Shown: positions 33,070 through 42,141 of the stretch, in pieces | Position numbering within the stretch: the first letter of the stretch is position 1 | Layout: each line of letters starts with the position of its first letter | Source: Falsihalocynthiibacter sp042445055 | GTDB taxonomy: Bacteria; Pseudomonadota; Alphaproteobacteria; Rhodobacterales; Rhodobacteraceae | Direction of reading: 5' to 3' | DNA length: 64,000 nucleotides | Assembly (NCBI RefSeq): GCF_042445055.1 | Contig: NZ_CP170339.1 | Span: 2,666,001 to 2,730,000, forward strand | Notes under the pieces: generated by a model | Databases searched by the model: none | What the model was told of the DNA's origin: nothing | What the model saw: the letters and a program-made list of their open reading frames with translations, nothing else | Translations under genes and position numbers: made by a program

Positions 33070-34992
33070 ATGGAAAGTTTCCTTTTCCAAGCAACCCTTT
33101 ACCTAGGCATCGCTGTGATTGCCGTTCCAATTGCGGTGCGGTTCAAGCTTGGCTCGGTCCTTGGGTATTTGCTTGCAGGAATTGCGATCGGCCCGCTTTT
33201 GGGAATCGTTGGTCCTGAAACTGCCAGCCTACAGCATTTTGCGGAATTTGGCGTCGTGATGATGCTTTTCCTGATTGGGCTGGAGCTTGAACCGCGCGTT
33301 CTTTGGGAAATGCGCGGCAAGCTTCTTGGGCTGGGAGGTTTACAACTTGTCCTGACAACATCGGTCATTACTGGCGCGGGCATCCAATTTGGATTACCTT
33401 GGTCACAGGCACTTGCGGTCGGATTGATACTTACGCTTTCCTCGACAGCGCTCGTTCTTCAGACGTTGAACGAAAAGAAACTCATGCAAACTCCGGGCGG
33501 GCGAGCGTCATTCTCTGTGCTCTTGGCCCAAGATATCGCCGTCATCCCAATGCTCGCGTTTCTGCCATTGCTTGCCCTTTCAAGCTTCCAAAATGCGCCA
33601 GCAGTCGAGGAAACATCCCACGAAGCGCATATGGGCCTTTATAACTCGATTAACTCTTGGTTCGTATCCCTTCCGCCAATTGGCACGACACTTGTCACGA
33701 TTGCTGCGATTGTATTGATCATGGTGATGGGGATTTACCTGACGCGCCCATTGTTCAAACTTATCCACTCTACCCGCCTCCCCGAAATGTACACCGCGCT
33801 TTCGCTTTGGATCGTCGTTGCCATTGCGATCATCATGATGCTAGTCGGGCTGTCCCCTGCTCTGGGCGCGTTCTTGGTGGGTATGGTTCTCGCTAACTCT
33901 GAATTTCGCCACCAACTCGAAAGCGACATCGCGCCGTTTAAGGGACTGTTGCTTGGGCTGTTCTTTATCACTGTCGGTGCAGGAATGAATTTTGGCGTGC
34001 TCTTTTCAGCGCCAATTACTGTTCTTGGCTTAGTGCTGGGGCTGATAGTTGTTAAGTTCACGATCCTGTTTGCGATTGGGTGGCTATACAACTTGCGTGG
34101 GCGCGATCATTGGCTGTTCGCTCTTGGTTTGGCACAGGCGGGCGAATTTGGCTTTGTTCTCATGTCGCTCGCGCTACAACACAGCATCCTATCCGTTGAA
34201 CTCGGCCAACAAATCTTGCTGGTTATTGCCCTCTCGATGCTGCTCTCGCCACTGCTGTTCGTGCTTTATGAACGTATCTCGGCGCGGATTGTCGATGAAG
34301 CAGGAGAGACAAAACCAAGTGATGAAATCGACGAGCAAAACCCGATTATCATCGCGGGAATCGGGCGCTTTGGCCAAGTCCTGACGCGTATGGTGCAATC
34401 GGCAGGCTTCCATACGACCGTGCTTGATAACGATATGGCGACGGTTGAAGTCATGCGTAAGTTCGGCTTCAAGGGCTTTTTTGGTGATCCGACACGCCCC
34501 GAAATTCTGAATGCCGCAGGGCTCGCGACGGCGCGGGTTCTGGTAGTGGCACTGGATGAACCTCAGGCCGCGCTTCGCTTGGTATCTTATGCCCGCAGCC
34601 AACGCCCTGACCTTCACATCATCGCGCGTGCGCGGGATCGTGGACAGGTTTACCGCCTCTATGCAGCGGGCGCCAATGACATCGTCCGCGAGGTTTTCGA
34701 CAGCTCCCTGCGCGCTGGTCGCTATGTCCTCGAGAACGTCGGTCTCTCGGAATATGAAGCCGCCGAGGCCGAGCGGATGTTCTATCAGCACGACCGTCTA
34801 GCGGTTCAGGAATTGGCGACGCTATTTGATCCAAATATTCCAGTTGAGCAAAACGAAGCCTATATCGAGAAATCCAAGGAACTGGCCAAGGATTTGGAAG
34901 CTGCCCTTTTCAGCGTCAGCAATGCCGCGAAGGAAAAGACTGATCAGCCCGCAGAAACTCCGGCCTCCGCAAAGGTGGACATTCCTGAGTGA
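33070..34992 (+). CDS. CPA2-family cation:proton antiporter with TrkA-N domain (KefB/KefC-like)
   Basis: 640 residues: about twelve membrane segments in the first 390 (LGYLLAGIAIGPLLGIVGPE, SSTALVLQTLNEKKLM, LLAQDIAVIPMLAFLPL are CPA2 hallmarks), then a cytoplasmic nucleotide-binding RCK/TrkA-N domain (IIIAGIGRFGQVLTRMVQSA, LDNDMATVEVMRKFGFKGFF). The family exchanges K+ or Na+ for protons; KefB/C are glutathione-gated K+ efflux systems protecting from electrophiles. The acidic tail overlaps the convergent cobT gene by 49 bases. Confidence 0.9.
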   Translation: MESFLFQATLYLGIAVIAVPIAVRFKLGSVLGYLLAGIAIGPLLGIVGPETASLQHFAEFGVVMMLFLIGLELEPRVLWEMRGKLLGLGGLQLVLTTSVITGAGIQFGLPWSQALAVGLILTLSSTALVLQTLNEKKLMQTPGGRASFSVLLAQDIAVIPMLAFLPLLALSSFQNAPAVEETSHEAHMGLYNSINSWFVSLPPIGTTLVTIAAIVLIMVMGIYLTRPLFKLIHSTRLPEMYTALSLWIVVAIAIIMMLVGLSPALGAFLVGMVLANSEFRHQLESDIAPFKGLLLGLFFITVGAGMNFGVLFSAPITVLGLVLGLIVVKFTILFAIGWLYNLRGRDHWLFALGLAQAGEFGFVLMSLALQHSILSVELGQQILLVIALSMLLSPLLFVLYERISARIVDEAGETKPSDEIDEQNPIIIAGIGRFGQVLTRMVQSAGFHTTVLDNDMATVEVMRKFGFKGFFGDPTRPEILNAAGLATARVLVVALDEPQAALRLVSYARSQRPDLHIIARARDRGQVYRLYAAGANDIVREVFDSSLRAGRYVLENVGLSEYEAAEAERMFYQHDRLAVQELATLFDPNIPVEQNEAYIEKSKELAKDLEAALFSVSNAAKEKTDQPAETPASAKVDIPE

Positions 34993-35954
34993 CAGGCGAT
35001 CGCTCCTTTCAGAACGCCAATCGCGAGGGCCGCGCCAGAACCTTCTCCTAGGCGCAGTCCAAGGTTCAATAGCGGCTCTTTTTCCAGATACGCAAGGACC
35101 CGCGCGTGCGCGCCTTCGGCTGATACGTGCCCTGCTAACGCATGATCCAACGCCTTTTTGTCAGTCGCAAAGAGCACCGTCGCTGCCGCCGCGCAAATAA
35201 AGCCATCTAGTATCACAGGGATCCCCTCGACCCGCGCTCGGGCAATGGCCCCCGCCATCGCGGCAATCTCGCGACCGCCCAGATTTTGCAAGACCTCCAG
35301 CGGTTTGCGTGATGGATGGCGTGCAAGCCCCGCGTCGACCACAGCAATCTTGGCGTTCAGGGCTTCCCCTTCAACGCCGGTTCCTCGGCCTGTCCAATCC
35401 GCTCCATTACCACCGATCAATGCGGCGAGAATTGCGCTTGCCGATGTCGTGTTCCCGATCCCCATTTCGCCCGTCACAAGGAGGTCGGATGTGGGGTCAA
35501 CCGCATCCCATCCCGTCGCGAGAGCTTGCACAACTTCGTCCTCGCTCATCGCGCTCGCTTCTGTGAAGTCCGCGGTCGGGTTGTCCAACTCAAGGGCAAG
35601 AACATCCATCTTGGCGCCGAATGCTTTTGAGAGTTGGTTGATTGCTGCCCCGCCATGCTCAAAGTTCAGCACCATTTGTGCTGTCACCTCTGGCGGAAAG
35701 GCGGACACTCCGCGCGCTGCAACACCATGATTTCCAGCGAAAATGATAACCTGAGGCGCGGCAAGCGTTGGCCGCTCGTTTCCGCGCCAACCTGCATACC
35801 AGATCGCGATATCCTCAAGGCGCCCCAGCGCTCCCGGCGGCTTGGTGAGCTGCGAATTTCGCGCATTGGCACCTGCGATAGCAGCGCTACTCGCTGACGA
35901 CGCCCCCTCAAGAAGCGTTTTGAACTCGGAGAGTGTCGAAAACTGTGCGCACAT
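34944..35954 (-). CDS. cobT: Nicotinate-nucleotide--dimethylbenzimidazole phosphoribosyltransferase
   Basis: 336 residues with the family marks LTKPPGALGRLE, FAGNHGVAARGVSAFP, TGEMGIGNTTSASA and the catalytic Glu region LRLGEGSGAALA. It makes alpha-ribazole phosphate for the lower ligand of cobalamin. Divergent from cobS, with which it shares the last steps of the nucleotide-loop assembly. The final 49 bases overlap the end of the antiporter gene on the other strand. Confidence 0.93.
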   Translation of the reverse strand: MCAQFSTLSEFKTLLEGASSASSAAIAGANARNSQLTKPPGALGRLEDIAIWYAGWRGNERPTLAAPQVIIFAGNHGVAARGVSAFPPEVTAQMVLNFEHGGAAINQLSKAFGAKMDVLALELDNPTADFTEASAMSEDEVVQALATGWDAVDPTSDLLVTGEMGIGNTTSASAILAALIGGNGADWTGRGTGVEGEALNAKIAVVDAGLARHPSRKPLEVLQNLGGREIAAMAGAIARARVEGIPVILDGFICAAAATVLFATDKKALDHALAGHVSAEGAHARVLAYLEKEPLLNLGLRLGEGSGAALAIGVLKGAIACHSGMSTFAEAGVSAG

Positions 35955-36035
35955 ATTGTGATCCCTCGTTGCGATATTTTGCAGCAGTGTCTACCCTAAA
36001 CAACCAAATTGAAATGCGACAGAAAGGGTTATTTC

Positions 36036-36806
36036 ATGCCACAAAACGACACACACTTGGCCCTTGCTTCGGACATTCCAGCGGCTCTTGGTCTCTTAAG
36101 CCGCTTGCCAGTCAAGGTAAACCAAGAAGCCGCGCAGCAACGGGGTGCGGCGGCCGCTTGGGCATACCCCATCGCGGGGGCGATCATCGGATTTGTTGCG
36201 GTATTGGCAGGCTGGCTTTCGATGTTTCTCGGCCTGCCCGACATTGCGGTTGCAGGTATCACGCTGGCGACTCTTGTCATGGTGACAGGCGCGATGCACG
36301 AAGACGGGCTTGCCGATACATTCGACGGGCTTTGGGGCGGATATACGGTTGAGCGCCGTCTGGAAATCATGAAGGACAGCAGTATCGGCGCCTATGGTGT
36401 GGTCGCGCTTGCGTTATCAATCGCGGTACGGTTCGGGCTAATCTACGCAATTGTGCGCGATGGCAATCTGATCGCGCTCGTCGGCATTGCCGCCCTAAGC
36501 CGCGCGCCAATGGTGGTCTTGATGGCAAAAATGGAGAACGCACGAAAAAGCGGCCTCTCGCGGTCGGTCGGACGGCCACGTATTGAGACTGCACTACTCG
36601 CAGTTCTGGTCGCTTTGACGATTGGATTTGTGGTTTTGTGGGGGACAATCCTACACGGTGTTTTGATCGCGGCTATCGCCGTTTTCGCCCTTGGGATTGT
36701 GGCTCAGCACAAGATACACGGCCAGACGGGCGATATTTTAGGTGCGTCACAGCAATTCAGCGAGATCGCATTCCTTGCGGCAACTGTCACTGCCCTCTCC
36801 ACATAA
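36036..36806 (+). CDS. cobS: Adenosylcobinamide-GDP ribazoletransferase (cobalamin synthase)
   Basis: 256 residues, integral membrane protein with about six to seven segments. Motifs GAAAAWAYPIAGAIIG, MHEDGLADTFDGLWGG (Mg-binding acidic cluster) and RRLEIMKDSSIGAYG are diagnostic. It joins alpha-ribazole to adenosylcobinamide-GDP. The ATG at 36036 has AAGGG upstream; the earlier in-frame ATG at 36009 lacks a site. Only 81 bases separate it from the divergent cobT, so both promoters overlap there. Confidence 0.94.
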   Translation: MPQNDTHLALASDIPAALGLLSRLPVKVNQEAAQQRGAAAAWAYPIAGAIIGFVAVLAGWLSMFLGLPDIAVAGITLATLVMVTGAMHEDGLADTFDGLWGGYTVERRLEIMKDSSIGAYGVVALALSIAVRFGLIYAIVRDGNLIALVGIAALSRAPMVVLMAKMENARKSGLSRSVGRPRIETALLAVLVALTIGFVVLWGTILHGVLIAAIAVFALGIVAQHKIHGQTGDILGASQQFSEIAFLAATVTALST

Positions 36807-36856
36807 ATAGCGCGCCCAGATTTCTCTGAACGCGCTACAATTCGGTAAGATCGTAT

Positions 36857-37375
36857 TTAGGCCGCAGCAGGTGCGCGGGCTTCTAATACGTCGTTTACTT
36901 GCTTTTGTGCGATTTCTTCGCCATCGCCAGCAACAGCAGCAACTTCGCGTGTCAAACGCTCAAGCGCTGCTTCATAAAGTTGACGCTCAGAGTAGCTCTG
37001 CTCGCGCTGGTCGTCCGTGCGGTGCAGGTCGCGCACCACTTCGGCAATTGCCAGAAGATCACCAGAGTTAATCTTTTGCTCATACTCTTGCGCACGGCGC
37101 GACCACATTGCGCGCTTAACTTTTGCTTTGCCTTTGAGGATACGCATCGCATGATCAACCGTATCAGAAGACGCAAGAGAACGCATTCCGACTTCGATTG
37201 CCTTGTTGGTAGGCACGCGCAAAGTCATCTTGTCTTTTTCGAAAGAGATAACGAATAGCTCCAACGTAACGCCCGCAATTTCTTGCTCTTCGACGTTCAC
37301 AATCTGGCCAACGCCATGGGCCGGATACACAACATATTCGTTGGGACGGAAATCAAGTTTCTTGGATTTGCTCAT
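36857..37375 (-). CDS. CarD-family transcriptional regulator
   Basis: 172 residues. An N-terminal CarD/TRCF RNA-polymerase-interacting domain (FRPNEYVVYPAHGVGQIVNV, KMTLRVPTNKAIEVGMR) and a helical C-terminal domain (KAMWSRRAQEYEQKI-like) that contacts the promoter. CarD proteins stabilise open complexes at sigma-70 promoters, in alphaproteobacteria at many genes including rRNA. Part of the conserved minus-strand order helicase-S4-fdxA-carD, but separated from fdxA by two terminator-like hairpins, so it probably has its own promoter. Confidence 0.93.
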   Translation of the reverse strand: MSKSKKLDFRPNEYVVYPAHGVGQIVNVEEQEIAGVTLELFVISFEKDKMTLRVPTNKAIEVGMRSLASSDTVDHAMRILKGKAKVKRAMWSRRAQEYEQKINSGDLLAIAEVVRDLHRTDDQREQSYSERQLYEAALERLTREVAAVAGDGEEIAQKQVNDVLEARAPAAA

Positions 37376-37457
37376 TCAGCAGGCTTCCTTCAGTTGAGAC
37401 AGAACAAAGCAATGCGCAAGCGGTGGAGGTCCCCGCTTTGACACGCATCACTAAGAA

Positions 37458-37493
37458 GAAAAAGGCCCGCGCAAGATCACTTGCAAGGCGGGC
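37458..37493 (-). terminator. Rho-independent terminator-like hairpin before carD
   Basis: On the minus strand GCCCGC-C-TTGCAAG pairs with TCTTGC-GCGGGC, followed by CCTTTTTCTTCTT. It lies 83 bases ahead of the carD start. It can end fdxA read-through or act as an attenuator on a carD leader starting near the TATAAT at 37527-37532. Confidence 0.6.
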
Positions 37494-37540
37494 GACTCCT
37501 TGAGACTGTCTATATCTACAGCTTCCATTATAACAGAAAA

Positions 37541-37571
37541 TTGCCCCCTCCGAAAGTTCAGGAAGGGGCAA
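37541..37571 (-). terminator. Rho-independent terminator of fdxA
   Basis: Minus-strand stem TTGCCCCTTCC / GGAGGGGGCAA with a nine-base loop, followed by TTTTC, about 100 bases after the fdxA stop. A consensus-like -10 box (TATAAT at 37527-37532, minus strand) follows directly and may serve carD. Confidence 0.7.
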
Positions 37572-37669
37572 ACACCACAACATTCATACATAACAATCAG
37601 TTACATACCGTTTTGCGCATAATTTTACCCGTCAAAATCGGCGATCCGACGGTGTAAAACGAATCAGTT

Positions 37670-38008
37670 CTAGCTGCCTTCTCCAGGCTTCTCAGAGAAG
37701 TATTTCTCAAGTTTACCATCTTCGCCATCACGCTCTTCAGCTTCGGGCAGCTGATCTTTCTTAGCGATGATAACAGGCCACAATTCGGCATACTTGCGGT
37801 TAAACTCAACCCACTTTTCAGTATCCGGCTCGGTGTCAGGACGGATCGCGTCGGCTGGGCATTCGGGCTCGCATACCCCACAGTCAATACATTCATCAGG
37901 GTGAATAACCAGCATATTCTCACCCTCATAGAAACAGTCTACGGGGCAAACTTCAACACAGTCAGTGTATTTGCAGGCAATACAGGCGTCATTGACGATA
38001 TAAGTCAT
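37670..38008 (-). CDS. fdxA: 7Fe ferredoxin FdxA
   Basis: 112 residues. Cysteines C9, C17 and C50 with C21, C40, C43 and C46 give the pattern of a [3Fe-4S][4Fe-4S] seven-iron ferredoxin (ACKYTDCVEVCPVDCFYEG, ECIDCGVCEPECP). The C-terminal extension (EKWVEFNRKYAELWPVI) is that of the Azotobacter FdI / alphaproteobacterial FdxA type. A low-potential electron carrier in the cytoplasm, here between the S4 protein and carD genes as in most Rhodobacterales. Confidence 0.95.
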   Translation of the reverse strand: MTYIVNDACIACKYTDCVEVCPVDCFYEGENMLVIHPDECIDCGVCEPECPADAIRPDTEPDTEKWVEFNRKYAELWPVIIAKKDQLPEAEERDGEDGKLEKYFSEKPGEGS

Positions 38009-38040
38009 GCGAAAACTCGTTTTTTTGTTTCTCGCCCTGA

Positions 38041-38457
38041 CTATTCTAGCTCGCGCGATCTTTCAAGCATTTGACGACGGGAAAGGATGCTTTTGCGCCG
38101 TTCCTTTTTTGTAGGGCGTGCTTTTCCCGCGTATTTCGGCACAGCAAGAACAGTTTTCTGCGCCTGTAGCGTGTCTGGGTCAGGCGTTGGCGTGTGGTCC
38201 TCATAGAGGGTTTGCGCCTCGGGTGCTGGTCCGCGTCGGAGCGACATTTGCATCACACGCACGATCCGAACGCGGTTTCCCTGAGTGAAGGTCAACATAT
38301 CACCAGGGGCGATTGCATGGCTTGCTTTGGAAACCTTATCGCCGTTCACCCGAAGATGACCGCCCGTCACCAATTTGCTTGCAAGCCCGCGCGACTTGAA
38401 AAACCGCGCGTGCCAGAGCCATTTATCGACCCGCAATTTAGCTGGCAGGTCGCTCAT
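38041..38457 (-). CDS. S4-domain RNA-binding protein, Hsp15-like
   Basis: 138 residues. The N-terminal S4 domain (LRVDKWLWHARFFKSRGLAS, GGHLRVNGDKVSKASH) is that of Hsp15/HslR, which in E. coli binds stalled 50S subunits carrying nascent chains. The basic C-terminal tail (KARPTKKERRKSILSRRQML) would add rRNA affinity. Three bases separate it from the upstream helicase gene, so the two are co-transcribed. Confidence 0.88.
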   Translation of the reverse strand: MSDLPAKLRVDKWLWHARFFKSRGLASKLVTGGHLRVNGDKVSKASHAIAPGDMLTFTQGNRVRIVRVMQMSLRRGPAPEAQTLYEDHTPTPDPDTLQAQKTVLAVPKYAGKARPTKKERRKSILSRRQMLERSRELE

Positions 38458-38460
38458 AGG

Positions 38461-41199
38461 CTATTTTTTGTCCTTTAGCCCCATCAATGCCGCAGCAAAT
38501 GGGTTATCGGGATCAATTGGCTTTTCGCGCTTTGGGGGACGTGCCTGGAAGGTTTTCGCACCCTGTTTGGCCTTGCCGCCCTTCGGACCGCCACGTTTTC
38601 CATCGTTGCGTCGCCCTTGCGGCTTGCCGCGCTCACCGTCACGCTGTGGACGGCGGTTGTTGCGTGGCTTTGCAGCCCACGTAAACGTATAGAAAACTTC
38701 CATTTCTGGTTCTGCTTCTACGGCGGCGGCCTCTGGTTGTGCTTCGCCTGGCGCGCTTTCTTCTGCGCCTTCTTCGGCTGGCTTGTCCTCAGCAGGCTTG
38801 GCGTCAGCAGCTGGTGCTGCCTTAACTTTCTCGCGTTCGCCCTTTTCTGCCTTGTATCCAAGACCTTCCATAAGCTTGGCGAACTGCTCGAGTGTCATAC
38901 CGGTAATCGAAAGCATATCCGGATTTGCTTCGAAACCACCGCGGCTGTTTTCGGTCCGAAGGAGGTCAGCAAGGCGTTCGAGCATGTCGATACGGATCGC
39001 GCGCTCCCCTGCATTTCGATAGCCCGACATCGTGTCCGCACCCTCGGGGGCAGAGGCATCAACAGGGATGGTAACCAAACCTGGGGGGGGGCTTTCGGGA
39101 AATTCGTCAAGCTTCTTCGCCAAAGACCAAAGCACCAAACGCAAACGTGTCGGCGCAGGCTTAAGAAGAAGCGGCATAAAGATTGTGAACTGACCAAAGC
39201 GGATGCCGTGCTTGCGGAGTGCGCCACGGGCATCTTGATCTAGGTCTTTGACTTCTGCTGCGACGCGCTCGCGAGGAATAATGCCGAGTTCTTCGACCAT
39301 GCGGAACGCAAATCCGCGTGCAACACCAGTGAGCGTTTCATCGCGGCTCATTGCCAAAAGCGGTTCAAACAGCGTCGCAACCTTGCGATCAATGAAATGC
39401 TGAAGACGGCGCGTCACTTTTTGAAGCACCTCTGGGCCAGCTTCCTCATCAACAAACGCGACGACACTTGGTTTAAGTGGATCATCGGTGGCGACCAATT
39501 TCCCCAGTGCAAGCTCGCCCCACATCAGGCCACCTTGCTCGGTGAAATCAATCTCGGTATCGGGGGCGTTATAGAAACGGTCCGCCCGTAAATGAAATTC
39601 AGGTCCGAGTGCCTGAAGGCTTGCTGCGCGCAGCGTTTTTGCTTCTTCAGAGCTTTCACTCTTATCTTGGCTGAATCTGAACCCTTCTAGTCGACCGACG
39701 TATTCGCCCTCGACCAAAACTTCACCTTTGTCATTTACGTCGGCCACAAGGCCCTCCTTCTGCTTCAACCGCCGCAACAAAACACTTGTCCGCCGGTCAA
39801 CAAATCTTTGTGTAAGCGCATTATGCAGCGCATCTGATAGTCGGTCTTCTACAGCGCGCGTCGCCTCTCGCCAATGGATTTCGTCATCAAGCCAACCGCT
39901 GCGCTGAGAAACATAAGTCCATGTGCGGATAAACGCCAATCTTTTAGATAAAGCGTCGATATCTCCGTCAGTTCTGTCGATTCTTTTGACCTGTCGAGCG
40001 AGCCAATCATCGGGAACGCGGTTAAATTCCTGCAGGAAACCAAAAATCTGTTCCAGCAAGCCCGTATGCTCGCCATGACTGATTCCCCGAAAATCGGGTA
40101 TTCGGCACACATCCCAGAGGCGCTTTACGTCCCCTGCTCCGCGCAGTTTGTCGAGGACGACTGGCATCGCCGCCAAAGATTTGAGCGCACCTAGGTCGTC
40201 CGCCTCGCGGGCTTTAACGAGACGCTCATCGGTGGGCGCGGCCTCCAAGCTTCGGATGAGCGCGTCACTTGTCCCGAATTCTAGCCGAGAGTTGCGCCAG
40301 TTCAACTTTTTGATCGGAGCAAAGCGATGGCTCATGATCGCATCAGCCAAGCCCTCGTCAAATGGTTGCGCCTCGCCCGTCACGCCAAAACTACCGTGGC
40401 TCATATGACGCCCAGCGCGGCCCGCAATCTGCGCAAGCTCGTTGGGCATGAGCGACCTCATACGCCGACCGTCGAATTTCTCGGTGGCCGAGAATGCCAC
40501 GTGATTTACATCAAGGTTCAACCCCATGCCGATCGCATCGGTCGCGACGAGGAAATCGACGTCGCCATTCTGGTACATCTCGACCTGAGCATTTCGGGTG
40601 CGCGGGCTCAGCGCGCCCATGACCACCGCCGCACCGCCCTTTTGACGCCGCAACAGCTCTGCAATTCCATAGAGACTATCAACCGAGAACCCGACAATCG
40701 CGGAGCGCCCCGGCATCCGACTGATCTTGCGGCTACCCGAGTAACTCAACTCCGAGAGGCGTTCGCGGCGAATGAAATCGACATTCCCCAGAACGTCTGC
40801 AATTGCGCCGCGCATCGTATCCGCCCCCATAAAGAGCGTTTCATGAAGCCCACGCGCGCGCAGCAAACGATCGGTAAAAATATGCCCGCGCTCGGGATCT
40901 GCGCAAAGCTGGATTTCATCTACGGCAAGGAAATCACACCCCATCCCCTCGGGCATGGCCTCTACGGTACAGACCCAATATTGCGCGCGTGGTGGAACAA
41001 TACGTTCTTCGCCAGTCACAAGCGCAACTACGGAGGGGCCACGCAGGGCAACGATCTTGTCGTAAACTTCGCGTGCCAAGAGGCGCAGCGGCAGGCCGAT
41101 GATGCCGGTGCGATGCGCCAACATGCGCTCAATTGCGTAATGCGTCTTACCCGTGTTTGTCGGGCCCAGGATCGCCTTGATCCGCGGCGTGTTCGCCAT
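38461..41199 (-). CDS. Suv3-like superfamily 2 RNA helicase
   Basis: 912 residues. SF2 motifs: GPTNTGKT (12-19), VDEIQL, SPRTRNAQVEMYQNG, VATDAIGMGLNLDV and IAGRAGRHMSHG, arranged as in mitochondrial SUV3, whose ancestor is alphaproteobacterial. The core is followed by helical SUV3-type domains and a long charged low-complexity tail (about 790-912, rich in Ala, Glu, then Arg/Gly/Lys) that likely binds RNA. Probably works in RNA decay or ribosome metabolism. First gene of the helicase-S4-fdxA block. Confidence 0.9.
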   Translation of the reverse strand: MANTPRIKAILGPTNTGKTHYAIERMLAHRTGIIGLPLRLLAREVYDKIVALRGPSVVALVTGEERIVPPRAQYWVCTVEAMPEGMGCDFLAVDEIQLCADPERGHIFTDRLLRARGLHETLFMGADTMRGAIADVLGNVDFIRRERLSELSYSGSRKISRMPGRSAIVGFSVDSLYGIAELLRRQKGGAAVVMGALSPRTRNAQVEMYQNGDVDFLVATDAIGMGLNLDVNHVAFSATEKFDGRRMRSLMPNELAQIAGRAGRHMSHGSFGVTGEAQPFDEGLADAIMSHRFAPIKKLNWRNSRLEFGTSDALIRSLEAAPTDERLVKAREADDLGALKSLAAMPVVLDKLRGAGDVKRLWDVCRIPDFRGISHGEHTGLLEQIFGFLQEFNRVPDDWLARQVKRIDRTDGDIDALSKRLAFIRTWTYVSQRSGWLDDEIHWREATRAVEDRLSDALHNALTQRFVDRRTSVLLRRLKQKEGLVADVNDKGEVLVEGEYVGRLEGFRFSQDKSESSEEAKTLRAASLQALGPEFHLRADRFYNAPDTEIDFTEQGGLMWGELALGKLVATDDPLKPSVVAFVDEEAGPEVLQKVTRRLQHFIDRKVATLFEPLLAMSRDETLTGVARGFAFRMVEELGIIPRERVAAEVKDLDQDARGALRKHGIRFGQFTIFMPLLLKPAPTRLRLVLWSLAKKLDEFPESPPPGLVTIPVDASAPEGADTMSGYRNAGERAIRIDMLERLADLLRTENSRGGFEANPDMLSITGMTLEQFAKLMEGLGYKAEKGEREKVKAAPAADAKPAEDKPAEEGAEESAPGEAQPEAAAVEAEPEMEVFYTFTWAAKPRNNRRPQRDGERGKPQGRRNDGKRGGPKGGKAKQGAKTFQARPPKREKPIDPDNPFAAALMGLKDKK

Positions 41200-41210
41200 T
41201 TTACCAGCCC

Positions 41211-41783
41211 TTAAAGGTTCGTTCCGCCAACCAATGCGTTCAATCGCGCAATGTCATCTGCCACATTCGGCTCATGCGGGTGTAATATGGCAACCTGTTC
41301 AAAGACCTCAAGGGCCTGTTTGGGTTTTCCGGACTCTTCGAGTATGCGCGCCATCCCGACCATTGCATCAAAATGTCGGGGTTCAAGCGTCAATACGCGG
41401 GAGATGTCCTCCATCGACGGGCCAAACATTCCTATCAGATAATAAGCCGTTGCCCGTGCGTTATACCCTTCGGCAAAATCGGGGGAGTGGTCCGTGAGGG
41501 CGGTAAAGTGATCAATCGCCACCAGATAATCGCCAAGTTCAAGCGAGCGATGTCCGCGTTCAAGCAGCATATTCATCGACTCTGATCCAGAATCAGCAAA
41601 TATGCGCCGTATTTCGTCTTCGGTATCTTCCCAGTCTTCGTTTTCCGGATCGGCCAGTTCGGCAAATAATGCATCTAGATCGCGCGTCTGTGCCGCAACA
41701 GGATGCACAGAAACAAGCGAGATCACCGCCAAAAACAGAAATGCCGTAACGACACGATTGAGAAAGGGGTTTATCACGCTCAT
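41211..41783 (-). CDS. Periplasmic TPR-repeat protein
   Basis: 190 residues from the ATG at 41783. Signal peptide (VVTAFLFLAVISLVSVHPVA, cleavage at VAA-Q), then three to four TPR units (LLERGHRSLELGDYLVAIDH, NARATAYYLIGMFGPSMEDI, VGMARILEESGKPKQALEVF). A protein-interaction scaffold in the periplasm; partner unknown. Starts 70 bases from the divergent SCP2-like gene and lies just before the helicase gene on the same strand. Confidence 0.82.
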   Translation of the reverse strand: MSVINPFLNRVVTAFLFLAVISLVSVHPVAAQTRDLDALFAELADPENEDWEDTEDEIRRIFADSGSESMNMLLERGHRSLELGDYLVAIDHFTALTDHSPDFAEGYNARATAYYLIGMFGPSMEDISRVLTLEPRHFDAMVGMARILEESGKPKQALEVFEQVAILHPHEPNVADDIARLNALVGGTNL

Positions 41784-41855
41784 AACATTTGCAACTGTAC
41801 CCGAAAGGCTGGGAAAAGCGACCCCCCAACCCTTCACGATTATTGGAGAAAATAT

Positions 41856-42140
41856 ATGAGCGATATTCTTACAGCAGCAGTTGGCGCCTTGTCCCAGAAA
41901 ATCACGTCGTTTGACGGCTCTGCTAAATTCATCATTTCCGGCGAGGGCGGCATTGTCATCGACGGCGACGGCGTGCGCGCAGGCGACGACGACACTGACG
42001 TTACGCTAACTGCCGACGCAGAGACATTCCAAGCGATCCTCGATGGCAACCTGAACCCAACAACTGCTTTCATGACAGGTAAACTCTCGCTCGACGGCGA
42101 CATGGGAACAGCCATGAAGCTCGGTGCAGAATTGAGCTAA
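41856..42140 (+). CDS. SCP2-like sterol/lipid-binding domain protein
   Basis: 94 residues from the ATG at 41856 (GGAGA upstream). The product is a single SCP2 domain: KFIISGEGGIVIDGDGV, DVTLTADAETFQAILDG and NPTTAFMTGKLSLDGDMGTA, the last being the family signature. Such proteins bind acyl-CoA or other lipids in a hydrophobic tunnel. The next gene, a serine hydrolase, follows after one base, so the two are coupled. Confidence 0.9.
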   Translation: MSDILTAAVGALSQKITSFDGSAKFIISGEGGIVIDGDGVRAGDDDTDVTLTADAETFQAILDGNLNPTTAFMTGKLSLDGDMGTAMKLGAELS

Positions 42141-42141
42141 T

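Noticed and set aside
35955..36035. Cobalamin riboswitch between cobT and cobS
   Set aside because: The 81-base gap is far too short for the element and has no recognisable B12-box.
40327..41214. 295-codon plus-strand frame opposite the Suv3-like helicase
   Set aside because: Lies fully antisense to a conserved helicase core and shows no recognisable motif; long antisense frames are common in GC-rich codon use.
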